From Moraxellaceae bacterium (GTDB lineage Bacteria; Pseudomonadota; Gammaproteobacteria; Pseudomonadales; Moraxellaceae), in contig JACKNZ010000010.1 of assembly GCA_024234595.1 (NCBI GenBank), positions 1 through 64,000 on the forward strand: a stretch of DNA of 64,000 nucleotides. The letters are read 5' to 3'. The notes beneath the pieces are model-generated. The model saw only the letters and a program-made list of their open reading frames with translations, was not told where the DNA came from and ran no database searches. Shown here one piece after another: positions 1 to 10,460 of this stretch. Both the position numbers and the translations under genes were made by a program. How positions within the stretch are numbered: the first letter of the stretch is position 1; every line of letters starts with the position of its first letter.

Positions 1-210
1 TTTTTAAAAGAATTTAGTCCTGCCCAAATTGATAACACCGAAGACAAAGCCATTACCCTTGCCTTACGCGCTCGTACTTTAAACTTTGATGGCAAAACCT
101 ACTTGCAGCATTTTGTGATTCCCAATATGTATTTTCATATCACCACCACCTATAACATTTTGCGTCATAATGGCGTAGAACTGGGTAAACAAGATTTTAT
201 TGGTGGTTAA
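1..210 (+). CDS. DUF1993 family protein, C-terminal fragment
   Basis: The reading frame is open from the first base and stops with TAA at 208-210, giving 69 residues of a protein that begins outside the window. The end contains FVIPNMYFHITTTYNILRHN followed by GVELGKQDF, the conserved C-terminal pattern of the DUF1993 family, small helical bundle proteins of unknown function related in fold to DinB. No function can be assigned. It is followed by GC-rich hairpin repeats, and the next gene is convergent. Confidence 0.75.
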   Translation, partial: FLKEFSPAQIDNTEDKAITLALRARTLNFDGKTYLQHFVIPNMYFHITTTYNILRHNGVELGKQDFIGG

Positions 211-318
211 TAACCCCCTCTAAATCTCCCCCTTGTCAGGGGGAGACTTTCTACAAATCTAATAGGCTACAGGGTTTAAGATGTTACTCCCCTTTTCAAG
301 GGGAGGTTAGGTGGGGTC
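209..318. repeat. GC-rich interspersed hairpin repeat
   Basis: Two stem-loops lie side by side, CTCCCCCTTGTCAGGGGGAG near 228-247 and CTCCCCTTTTCAAGGGGAG near 281-299. They are framed by AACCCCCTCTAAAT and GGTTAGGTGGGG. The same modules recur at 42664-42712 and 46980-47062 and in simpler form at 48166-48222. The repeat sits between convergent genes and may also stop transcription. Confidence 0.7.
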
Positions 319-322
319 AAAC

Positions 323-2482
323 TTAAACCGCGATTTCTTTACCATCTTTGCGATAAATCACAATCGTTGCAGAACGTGGGCGTGCTGTTTTATTAGCATT
401 GACCACTGTTGGATTAGCAACATCTGGCCAGTTACTGCTAATGCTCGTTAAATTACCATCTTCACCAGGATGTTGAATATTAACAAAGATGGCTTTGTTA
501 TCAGGTGTCATCGTCACACCTGTAATTTCACACTCTTTAGGGCCAACCAAAAAGCGGCGTAAGTTTTCTTCGGTTGGGTTTTTGCCTTTAAAGGTATCTT
601 GACCATCAATAGTAGTTTTAGCACCATCACCGACTTTACCTGTTACTGCGGCTAACATCATACAGTTAGTAACATCCGTATAAGCACCATCATCGGTTTG
701 AATCCACAATACGCCACGTGGATCAAACCACAAACCATCAGGGCTAGACATATCATTGACACTGGTTAAATTAGAGACGTTAATTTTGCTCTTATCTGCA
801 TCTTCTTCGGCGGCAAAAACATACACATCCCATGTAAATGCAGCAGCACTATGTTCACTATCCTTTTCTTTCCAACGAATAATATGGCCGTTTGGATTAC
901 CTTTACCTTTTTTACCGTCTTCATCGGTGTAATTACGTGGGTTAGCTGCATCAACAGGATAACTTGTGCCACGATTACTGTTATTAGTTAAGGTTAAATA
1001 TACTTCGCCTGTTTTGGGATGTACGGCTGTCCATTCGGGTCTATCCATTTTGGTTGCCCCGACAGAATCAGCCGCTAGACGTGCATTAACCACCACAGCA
1101 GCTTGTGAAGTAAATGGATAAATCGCATTATCAGCCACTAAACCATTGACACCAAAACTTAACTCTAACCACTTACCTGTACCATCGGCATTAAATTTGG
1201 CAACATACAATTTGCCATCATTCATATACTTATCACCAGCCGTTAATCCACCAGTCGCATCCGCTGCTTCCCACACTTTTGCCGAAACAAATTTATAAAC
1301 ATATTCACCGCGCGAATCATCTCCCATATAAAATACGACAGGCTTACCCACTTTAACAGGTGCAATCACACAACCTTCATGGGCAAAACGACCTAAAGCA
1401 GTACGTTTACGAGGGGCATTGCTGCTATTAAAGGGATCAATCTCAACTATCCAACCAAAAGTATTTGGCTCATTACGAAAATCAGTATCAGCGGTTTTGG
1501 CTGCATCTAAAATAGTGGCATTCCAACGGGTAAAACGATCATCGCTATCGCTCGCTGTTGACCAAGAGTTTGCGCCTGTTGAGCTAGTTACACCATAACG
1601 TTTTAAGCTTGCTAATTCGGCACTACTACGTAAACTATCATCTGTACTTGGACGCTTAAAATAACCTGCCCAGTTTTCTTCACAGGTTAAATATGTTCCC
1701 CAAGGGGTATAACCGTTAGCACAGTTATTTAAAGTACCGCGTCCTTTTTTGGCTTTGGCATCGTATTTAGTCACTAAAAAACGGCTAGCGGCGGCTGCAC
1801 CATGAAACTCCATCACTGTGTTTGGCGTAATACGGCGATTTAAGGTATTTACTTTATCAACAGCAAAAGAACCATTTGTTTGGCGATTAATCGCGACAAC
1901 ACTAACACCATGACAATTAATTTCTTTTAAGGCTTCATCAATAGGACGTTTTCCATCAACCATACTAGGCGCAGCAGTATGCAAAAACGCACTGGTGATG
2001 TTTTCATGGTTCAAACATAACAAGCCTTTATCAGAAGTATTTGGACTCCATTTTCCATCACTGCCTAAACCAAAAAAGCTCATACCATCGTGATGGTCGC
2101 CTGCACGAAACTCATAAGACTCTGCGCTTTCTGAACCATCATTTGCCCATGCAGAAGTTGTTGTGTTTAACGCATCCCCTAAAGCATAAACAACTGCGAC
2201 TTCATAACCCGTTGGTACAGTAACCACATCATTTAAATTTTTAGCAACAGGGGTAAAACCTAATTTTAGTTCAGGTGCAACAGGAGTCACATCGTCATCA
2301 GATGAGCTACTACAACCTGTTAAACTACCTAACATTAAAGCAGCAGTGGCAGACACGCCACCTAAAACCGTTTTACGACGTGATAAACGTACTTGTAATA
2401 CCTCACTAAAGTGAGCGTTATTAGAATGATTGGTGTCGTCTTGTTCTTGATGAGTATCAATATAAGGGCGTTGTTGTGTCAT
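323..2482 (-). CDS. phoX: PhoX-type alkaline phosphatase (DUF839), Tat-exported
   Basis: A 719-residue protein of the PhoX/DUF839 family, calcium- and iron-dependent phosphatases that release phosphate from organic esters outside the cytoplasm. The N-terminus carries a twin-arginine signal (SRRKTVLGG at about residues 34-42), a hydrophobic stretch, then GCSSSSDDD, which could also be a lipobox-like end. Family motifs are visible in the body, such as GLLCLNHEN, TYLTCEENWAGYF, RFAHEGC and DGLWFDPRGVLWIQTDDG. Length is usual for the family. Three PhoB half-sites upstream point to induction by phosphate starvation. It stands alone with no cotranscribed neighbour. Confidence 0.92.
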   Translation of the reverse strand: MTQQRPYIDTHQEQDDTNHSNNAHFSEVLQVRLSRRKTVLGGVSATAALMLGSLTGCSSSSDDDVTPVAPELKLGFTPVAKNLNDVVTVPTGYEVAVVYALGDALNTTTSAWANDGSESAESYEFRAGDHHDGMSFFGLGSDGKWSPNTSDKGLLCLNHENITSAFLHTAAPSMVDGKRPIDEALKEINCHGVSVVAINRQTNGSFAVDKVNTLNRRITPNTVMEFHGAAAASRFLVTKYDAKAKKGRGTLNNCANGYTPWGTYLTCEENWAGYFKRPSTDDSLRSSAELASLKRYGVTSSTGANSWSTASDSDDRFTRWNATILDAAKTADTDFRNEPNTFGWIVEIDPFNSSNAPRKRTALGRFAHEGCVIAPVKVGKPVVFYMGDDSRGEYVYKFVSAKVWEAADATGGLTAGDKYMNDGKLYVAKFNADGTGKWLELSFGVNGLVADNAIYPFTSQAAVVVNARLAADSVGATKMDRPEWTAVHPKTGEVYLTLTNNSNRGTSYPVDAANPRNYTDEDGKKGKGNPNGHIIRWKEKDSEHSAAAFTWDVYVFAAEEDADKSKINVSNLTSVNDMSSPDGLWFDPRGVLWIQTDDGAYTDVTNCMMLAAVTGKVGDGAKTTIDGQDTFKGKNPTEENLRRFLVGPKECEITGVTMTPDNKAIFVNIQHPGEDGNLTSISSNWPDVANPTVVNANKTARPRSATIVIYRKDGKEIAV

Positions 2483-2538
2483 GATAATTACCTAGCTAAT
2501 GGCGAAGATTTTCTACGCCATACACTAAGCACTACAAA

Positions 2539-2566
2539 TGACAACGATTTGACCAAACAATGACGT
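2539..2566 (-). promoter_or_regulatory. Pho box (PhoB binding site) upstream of phoX
   Basis: On the minus strand GTCA occurs three times with exact 11-bp spacing (plus-strand TGAC at 2539, 2550 and 2561), in contexts close to the TGTCAT half-site. Eleven-base direct repeats are the hallmark of PhoB boxes. The array lies 57-85 bp before the phoX start codon. Confidence 0.75.
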
Positions 2567-2596
2567 TTTTATGAAAACATCACTTTTTAACCCAGC

Positions 2597-3352
2597 TCAC
2601 TTCTCTCCAGCCGCTATCCTTGCTTTTGCGCCACTCAGCAAACGCTCAGTGCTAATAATTGCTCTGGTATGAGTCCCCTCTCCTATCTTGCCACCCGCAT
2701 CAAAGGCTTCAATTGTAAACTTATAGAGCTTACCTTCTTGGCCTACATAAGTTGCAACTGCTTGTACGACTTCATATTTTGGCGTTGCTGCTAAGTGCTT
2801 AATATCAACGCCAACCCCAACGGATAATTCACCCTCACTCAACAAAGCCTTTAAGCAACGTGCAGCAGCTAACTCCATTAGACCAACCATTTTTGCGGTG
2901 GCAAATACTTCAGGAAAATCATCATCTGCCATCACCGCAATCGCTTTAGCCGTATCCATATCGGTCACTGTCATTGAGGCTGTGCCTGTTACTCCTTCAA
3001 CCAAATGCTTACGCTTGGCTGTTAATGCCTTATCCTCAAAACGAATACCTGCCCAACCATCACGCATAAAATTACGAATATTGCCATGACCTGAGCCTTG
3101 AGGGTCATTTAATACCTCTTGATAAAAACGACCAAAACAAGCAAGTGTTTGTTGTTCATCTAAATGATTCAATTTTGCAAAAGCAAAAATACGGCACGAG
3201 CCTTCATTTTGACCTGCTTCATTGATAACAATGCTTGTTACACCATTACTAAAACGGGTAGGTTTGTAATCGTATAACTCATGAATCACTTTGATGGTGT
3301 CTTCAAAATCTACTTCTTTATTGCGTAATTTTGCTAAAAAATCCTGTAACAT
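2597..3352 (-). CDS. HopJ-domain / FlK-like thioesterase fusion protein
   Basis: A 251-residue protein with two parts. Residues 1 to about 110 match the HopJ family (FEDTIKVIHELYDYKPTRF, NEAGQNEGSCRIFAFAKL, TLACFGRFYQEVL, GHGNIRNFMRDGWAGIRFE). Residues about 125-250 resemble the hot-dog thioesterases related to fluoroacetyl-CoA thioesterase FlK (VMADDDFPEVFATAKMVGLM, then GVGVDIKHLAATP, and GEGTHTRAII). HopJ proteins are usually about 110 residues and stand alone, so this is a fusion. The activity of HopJ is unknown. The second half may hydrolyse a small acyl thioester; that is inference. It is transcribed as a single gene, with phoX downstream on the same strand. Confidence 0.75.
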   Translation of the reverse strand: MLQDFLAKLRNKEVDFEDTIKVIHELYDYKPTRFSNGVTSIVINEAGQNEGSCRIFAFAKLNHLDEQQTLACFGRFYQEVLNDPQGSGHGNIRNFMRDGWAGIRFEDKALTAKRKHLVEGVTGTASMTVTDMDTAKAIAVMADDDFPEVFATAKMVGLMELAAARCLKALLSEGELSVGVGVDIKHLAATPKYEVVQAVATYVGQEGKLYKFTIEAFDAGGKIGEGTHTRAIISTERLLSGAKARIAAGEK

Positions 3353-3474
3353 GATGCGCCTATACTGGTAATTATAAAATAATGTCCATTATTGTGTGGA
3401 CTTAGACATTGCAATGCAAGGCATAAGTCTCGATTGTGCCTTGTCTTTGAGAGTTTGATAAGAGGATTTTGACG

Positions 3475-4230
3475 ATGAATAACAACGTAGTGATTACTGG
3501 AGCATCGAGTGGCATTGGTGCTGCTTTGGCAGAAGCCTTTGCCCGTAAAGGTTATAACTTAGGATTGGCTGCCAGACGTGTTGATAAATTAGAAGTTTTA
3601 GCGCGTGAGCTAGAAGATAAATACAGCATTCAAGTTGCCATAACAGCCTTAGATGTACAACAAGACGAGACGGTTGCACCAGCACTCAGTCGCTTAGCGC
3701 AAGAATTAGGTCAAATAGACATTGTTGTTGCCAATGCGGGTATTACAGGCGTACGCCGAAGCGGCAGTGGTGATATTTCAATTGATAAACAGGTGTTTAA
3801 TACCAATGTCATTGGAGCAATAGCAACGCTAGATGCAGCGACCAAACTTTTTTTAGCGCAAGGTCATGGTCATTTAGTGGGCATATCTTCTTTTTCGGCT
3901 TTTTCACCCTTACCGACCAGTGCTGCGTATTCGGCCAGTAAGGCGGCATTAACAAACTATATGAATGCCATGCGTTTGGAGTTAATCAGCAAAAAGATTA
4001 AAGTAACTGTTATTCATCCCGGCTTTATTAAAACCGATATTGCGCCTCATATGGATAAATATCCTTTTGTGATAGAAGCAGATGAGGCTGCTCAACAAAT
4101 TGTGCGCGCCATAGCGGCAAACAAAGCCAATGTCATTATTCCAGCTTTACCGTGGAAAGCGGTTAAAGGTTTAATGGCACTCATGCCCGACCCTCTACTG
4201 GCGATGATGTTTAACAAAATGATGCGTTAA
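3475..4230 (+). CDS. Short-chain dehydrogenase/reductase (SDR)
   Basis: A classical SDR of 251 residues. The N-terminal NAD(P)-binding motif TGASSGIG is at about residues 8-15, followed by VANAG, the catalytic serine region VGISSFSAFSP and the active-site pair in SAAYSASKAA (Tyr-x-x-x-Lys). The substrate cannot be read from sequence. The ATG at 3475 is preferred because AGAGGA at 3461-3466 sits 8 bases before it; a TTG two codons upstream would be too close to the ribosome site. It ends at a hairpin shared with the convergent cytochrome gene. Confidence 0.88.
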   Translation: MNNNVVITGASSGIGAALAEAFARKGYNLGLAARRVDKLEVLARELEDKYSIQVAITALDVQQDETVAPALSRLAQELGQIDIVVANAGITGVRRSGSGDISIDKQVFNTNVIGAIATLDAATKLFLAQGHGHLVGISSFSAFSPLPTSAAYSASKAALTNYMNAMRLELISKKIKVTVIHPGFIKTDIAPHMDKYPFVIEADEAAQQIVRAIAANKANVIIPALPWKAVKGLMALMPDPLLAMMFNKMMR

Positions 4231-4242
4231 TTATCCAAAAAG

Positions 4243-4273
4243 ACTTACGCATTGGTGTCATCAATGCGTAAGT
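4243..4273. terminator. Bidirectional hairpin between convergent genes (MITE relic)
   Basis: A perfect 12-bp stem (ACTTACGCATTG with CAATGCGTAAGT) around a 7-base loop lies between the stops of the SDR and cytochrome c genes. The arms match the ends of the ~100-bp MITE-like repeat found at 30581 and 34693, so it may be an internally deleted copy used as a transcription stop. Confidence 0.65.
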
Positions 4274-4279
4274 TTATGC

Positions 4280-4603
4280 TTAACTCCCAAAACCACGAAT
4301 TACCCGTATTAAGGCTTTTTTCTCTTCTTCGGTCAGTGTTTTTTCATACGAGGGCATAAGACCGGGCCCTTTGTTAATTTTCTCTAACAACTCATCATTG
4401 CTGTGTTTACTTTGCCACTCTTTATTTCTAAAGCTGCGTGCAAAAAATAAATAACCACGCCAACTGTCTGCTGCACCACTTTCGCCATGACACTTGGAAC
4501 AGTGTGTTTGATATAAATTATAAGGCTCTATGGTGGCTGCTTGTGCTGTAGCCACAACAGAGGCTAAGGCTGTCATCACTAAAATTTGTTGTTTTGTTAT
4601 CAT
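4280..4603 (-). CDS. Small periplasmic c-type cytochrome
   Basis: A 107-residue protein with a signal peptide (hydrophobic residues 7-22 ending AQA), one haem-attachment site CSKCH at about residue 35 and a later methionine in GLMPSYE that is the probable sixth ligand. This is a class I monohaem cytochrome c. It is the last gene of the minus-strand run adh-thioesterase-aldehyde dehydrogenase, 23 bases after the dehydrogenase stop, so it may accept electrons in periplasmic respiration linked to alcohol use. No haem quinoprotein dehydrogenase is next to it, so that link is inference. Confidence 0.85.
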   Translation of the reverse strand: MITKQQILVMTALASVVATAQAATIEPYNLYQTHCSKCHGESGAADSWRGYLFFARSFRNKEWQSKHSNDELLEKINKGPGLMPSYEKTLTEEEKKALIRVIRGFGS

Positions 4604-4626
4604 TGTTATTACTCTTAAAATTCACA

Positions 4627-6060
4627 TTAACTCGTTTGTCTAATTACCAACAAACGGCTTTCGGTCATATCTTCGATGGCGTATTTTATGCCTTCTCGCC
4701 CTAAACCGCTATCTTTAACACCACCATAAGGCATATTATCAACTCGCCAAGAGGGGACATCACCTATTACCACCCCACCGACTTCCAACCTATCCCAAGC
4801 TTGATGAGCTTTAAAAATATCACGAGTAAAAATACCCGTTTGTAGTCCATAACGACTAGCGTTGACTTCGGCTAAAGCCTGCTCAAAATCACTAAAGGAG
4901 GATAAGATTGCTACAGGGCCAAACACTTCTTCTTGCACTAAAGCACAATGCTTAGGCACATTTTCTAATAGGGTTGCAGCTAACATCGCGCCATTTCGTT
5001 GACCACCACACAATACCGTTGCCCCTTGTTGCTTAGCATCATCAATCCAAGTTGCTAAACGCTGTGCTTCTTTTTCACTAATCATAGGGCCAATAAAGGT
5101 GTTTTCTTGTATGGGGTCGCCCATCACTAATTGTTGAGTAGCTGCCACTAATTTTTCTTTAACTAATTGATAAATACTGTCGTGCACCAAAATCCGTTGT
5201 ACGCTAATACAACTTTGACCTGATTGATAAAAAGCCCCAAATACCAAACGCTGCGCCACAAAATCAATATCGGCATCGGCATCCACAATACACGCCGCAT
5301 TACCGCCTAACTCTAAGGTAACTTTCTTTTTGCCAGCTTTAGCTTTTAATGCCCAACCTACTTCGGGTGAGCCTGTAAAACTTAATAACTTAATTCGCTC
5401 ATCGGTGGTAAACAATTCTGCGCCATCACGACTACAGGGTAAAATGGAAAACGCGCCTTGGGGTAAATCGGTTTCCGCTAAGACTTCACCAATCAACAAA
5501 GCACCTATAGGCGTTAAGCTTGCTGGTTTTAATACAAAGGGACATCCAGCCGCAATCGCAGGGGCAATTTTGTGTGCTGCCAAATTGAGTGGAAAATTAA
5601 AAGGGCTGATAAAGGAACATACACCCACAGGTACACGTTTCGTCATGCCACGATAGCCTTTGGCACGGGCACTGATTTCTAAATTGATTACTTCACCATT
5701 AATGCGTGTTGTTTCTTCTGCCGCCACTTTAAAGGTATCAATCAACCTTGTAACTTCACCTCGCGCATCTTTAATTGGCTTACCTGCTTCGATACACAAA
5801 CTATAAGCCAACTCATCGGCACGCTGTTTAAACCGCTCTACGCAGTGTTCTAGCACTTGCTGGCGATGATAGGCAGGCAACTGCGCCATCGCATATTGCG
5901 CGCTCACAGCCGCGTTTAAAGCGTGGTCTATGGCTTGTTCGGTGGCCAAGGCTACTCGCGTGACTACCTGACCTGTATATTTATTGCTAACTGCTAAATC
6001 TTGATTAGCATAAACGGCTTGATTGGCCAAATAGTAAGGATACGCAGATTTAAGCATCAT
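4627..6060 (-). CDS. NAD(P)-dependent aldehyde dehydrogenase
   Basis: Member of the aldehyde dehydrogenase superfamily, about 477 residues, oxidising an aldehyde to the acid. Visible are FISPFNFPLNLAAHKIAPA, the cofactor loop FTGSPEVGW, the general base in LELGGNA, the catalytic cysteine in SGQSCISVQR and EEVFGPVA. The substrate is unknown. The start is uncertain: ATGs at 6078, 6060 and 6057 are in frame, and GAGCGAGG just before 6060/6057 favours the later ones, overlapping the end of the thioesterase gene by a few codons and implying translational coupling. With the upstream alcohol dehydrogenase it could form a two-step alcohol oxidation route. Confidence 0.88.
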   Translation of the reverse strand: MMLKSAYPYYLANQAVYANQDLAVSNKYTGQVVTRVALATEQAIDHALNAAVSAQYAMAQLPAYHRQQVLEHCVERFKQRADELAYSLCIEAGKPIKDARGEVTRLIDTFKVAAEETTRINGEVINLEISARAKGYRGMTKRVPVGVCSFISPFNFPLNLAAHKIAPAIAAGCPFVLKPASLTPIGALLIGEVLAETDLPQGAFSILPCSRDGAELFTTDERIKLLSFTGSPEVGWALKAKAGKKKVTLELGGNAACIVDADADIDFVAQRLVFGAFYQSGQSCISVQRILVHDSIYQLVKEKLVAATQQLVMGDPIQENTFIGPMISEKEAQRLATWIDDAKQQGATVLCGGQRNGAMLAATLLENVPKHCALVQEEVFGPVAILSSFSDFEQALAEVNASRYGLQTGIFTRDIFKAHQAWDRLEVGGVVIGDVPSWRVDNMPYGGVKDSGLGREGIKYAIEDMTESRLLVIRQTS

Positions 6061-6511
6061 CGCCTCGCTCTGGTTCATTAATTTTAATACGCTCTAAGGC
6101 TTTACGAATCACATCAGGAATGGGAACAGATTTATTAGTCTGACGGTCAACAAACACATGAACAAAAAAGCCATCTGCTACCGCTATATCCTCCCCTTCT
6201 TTAAAAATCGCTAAACCATACTCTACCGAAGACAAGCCTAAACGATTAACACGTAACGCGCCTTCTAATTTATCAGGAAAGGCCACAGGAGAGTAATAGT
6301 TACATCCCGAGTTAACTACAAAGCCAACAATCGCATCTTGATGGATATGCAAATGACCATAATCAATTAAATAGGTATTAGCCACCGTATCAAAATAACT
6401 ATAATAAGTGACATTATTAACATGGCCATAAATATCGTTATCACTCCAACGGGTAGTAATTGGAGTAACAAAGGCATAATCAGTACGAGTTGATGCTTGA
6501 GGACGCGACAT
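6050..6511 (-). CDS. Acyl-CoA thioesterase, 4HBT hot-dog family
   Basis: A 153-residue single hot-dog thioesterase. The active-site segment WSDNDIYGHVNNVTYYSYFD at about residues 22-41 contains the conserved Asp/Asn-x-x-x-His pattern of 4-hydroxybenzoyl-CoA thioesterase/YbgC-like enzymes. It would hydrolyse an acyl-CoA. It lies between the alcohol and aldehyde dehydrogenase genes, 22 bases after the former and overlapping the latter, so the three are probably cotranscribed and may act on the same carbon chain. Confidence 0.85.
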   Translation of the reverse strand: MSRPQASTRTDYAFVTPITTRWSDNDIYGHVNNVTYYSYFDTVANTYLIDYGHLHIHQDAIVGFVVNSGCNYYSPVAFPDKLEGALRVNRLGLSSVEYGLAIFKEGEDIAVADGFFVHVFVDRQTNKSVPIPDVIRKALERIKINEPERGDDA

Positions 6512-6533
6512 AACTTATTCTCAGTAAATACTA

Positions 6534-7688
6534 TTAATATGCTGCTTGATAAATAGCGAGTGCATCCGCTTCATTCATCTCTCGCGGATTATTGATGAGT
6601 AAGCGTTGTTGTAACATGGCATCTTTGGCCAACATCGGCAAATCTGTTTCGGGGATATTCATTTGTCTTAAGGTATGGGGTAACTTAACCGCATGAATCA
6701 AGGTTTGCATTGCCTCAATAAAATATTCTGCCAAGGTGATATTTTTGGCACGCGCATAAGGGTTAATAACATTCGCTAATTGTGCGTATTCCGCCAAAGC
6801 AACGGGTAAATTAAATCGCAACACATGCGGTAGCACTAAAGAATTACTCAAACCATGAGCAATATGATAATGCCCTCCCAAGGGATACGCCAAAGCGTGA
6901 ACTGCCGCAACAGGCGCATTAGCAAAGGCTTGCCCCGCTAACATTGCGCCATGCAACATGGCTTGACGTGCTTCTAAGTTACTCCCCTCTTCTACCGCTG
7001 CAACCAAATGACGCGACAATAAGCGCAAGGCTTCGCAAGCCAACATATCTGAATAGGCGTTTTTTCGCAGTTTACTGGTATAAGCTTCTATCGCATGAAC
7101 AATGGCATCTATACCTGTTGCCGCTGTGACTTGTGCTGGCAAGCCCACGGTCAGCGTCGCATCTAACAAGGCAATATCAGCTAATAGTAAAGGAGAAACA
7201 ATACCCTGTTTAGTCGTTTGGCCTGTCGTAATAATCGAAATAGGCGTTACCTCTGAGCCTGTTCCTGCGGTGGTTGGCACTTGAATTAACGGTAAACGCT
7301 TACCTGTTGCATTACCCACACCATAAACCTGTTGCAGGCTTTGTGTTGAATAACTTAATAAGGCAATCACTTTGGCGACATCCATGGAGCTACCGCCGCC
7401 CAAGCCAATCACACCGTCAATATTTTGCTCGCGAGCAAAAGCTAAGGCTTGCTCTATGACTTGCTCAGGAGGGTCAGCCACAACATCGGTATAAACGACA
7501 CTGCTAATTCCTACTAAGCGCAAACTATCCAACGCATTTTTGATAACACCTGAGGCCACAATGCCTTTATCTGTCACCACTAAAGCACGAGTGATTGCTA
7601 AAGACTTAGCGGCAATACCAAGCTGTTTTTGACAACAGCCTAATCCACTAATTAGGGTTCTTACTGTCGAAAAACTAAAATCCTGCAT
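6534..7688 (-). CDS. Iron-containing alcohol dehydrogenase
   Basis: A 384-residue group III alcohol dehydrogenase. Motifs are GLGGGSSMDVAK for the dinucleotide site, TTAGTGSEVTPI, and the metal-binding region with HAIEAYTS, HALAYPLGG and HIAHGLSNSLVLPHVL carrying the conserved histidines. It interconverts an alcohol and an aldehyde with NAD(P)H. It is the first gene of the four-gene minus-strand run ending with the cytochrome c. Length is normal. The natural substrate is not evident. Confidence 0.9.
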   Translation of the reverse strand: MQDFSFSTVRTLISGLGCCQKQLGIAAKSLAITRALVVTDKGIVASGVIKNALDSLRLVGISSVVYTDVVADPPEQVIEQALAFAREQNIDGVIGLGGGSSMDVAKVIALLSYSTQSLQQVYGVGNATGKRLPLIQVPTTAGTGSEVTPISIITTGQTTKQGIVSPLLLADIALLDATLTVGLPAQVTAATGIDAIVHAIEAYTSKLRKNAYSDMLACEALRLLSRHLVAAVEEGSNLEARQAMLHGAMLAGQAFANAPVAAVHALAYPLGGHYHIAHGLSNSLVLPHVLRFNLPVALAEYAQLANVINPYARAKNITLAEYFIEAMQTLIHAVKLPHTLRQMNIPETDLPMLAKDAMLQQRLLINNPREMNEADALAIYQAAY

Positions 7689-7726
7689 GGCTCTGCTCCC
7701 TCAAAAAATGGTCATTGTTTTAATAA

Positions 7727-7776
7727 CAGGATTTACGCATTTGACTAAACAAGCGATAGTTGCGCAAGTCCTTCTG
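7727..7776. repeat. Possible MITE relic
   Basis: AGGATTTACGCATTTG on the left and GCGCAAGTCCTT on the right resemble diverged, oppositely oriented ends of the repeat seen complete at 30581 and 34693. The interior is only about 20 bases. It lies in the 271-base gap between the alcohol dehydrogenase promoter side and the gyrB end. Confidence 0.4.
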
Positions 7777-7911
7777 TTTTTTTATGCTATTTATGTGCTG
7801 GCAAGATACTTTTATTGTTATCTATTTATAGTAGCTCAATCACAAAAAATAGCTATTTGTTGCGGCTATTGGCCTGTCATCTTACATCAAAACCCCAACA
7901 AAATGTACAAT

Positions 7912-7936
7912 AAAAAAAGGGGCATTTTGCCCCTTT
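7912..7936 (-). terminator. gyrB intrinsic terminator
   Basis: Read on the minus strand this is an 8-bp stem AAAGGGGC/GCCCCTTT with a 5-base loop followed by a run of T (plus-strand A at 7912-7918). It starts 24 bases after the gyrB stop codon. Confidence 0.85.
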
Positions 7937-7959
7937 ATACGTTTTATTTTACCCAGCAC

Positions 7960-10431
<2,472 letters not shown>

Positions 10432-10460
10432 TTAAACATTACCCAATAAAGCCTTAAACT

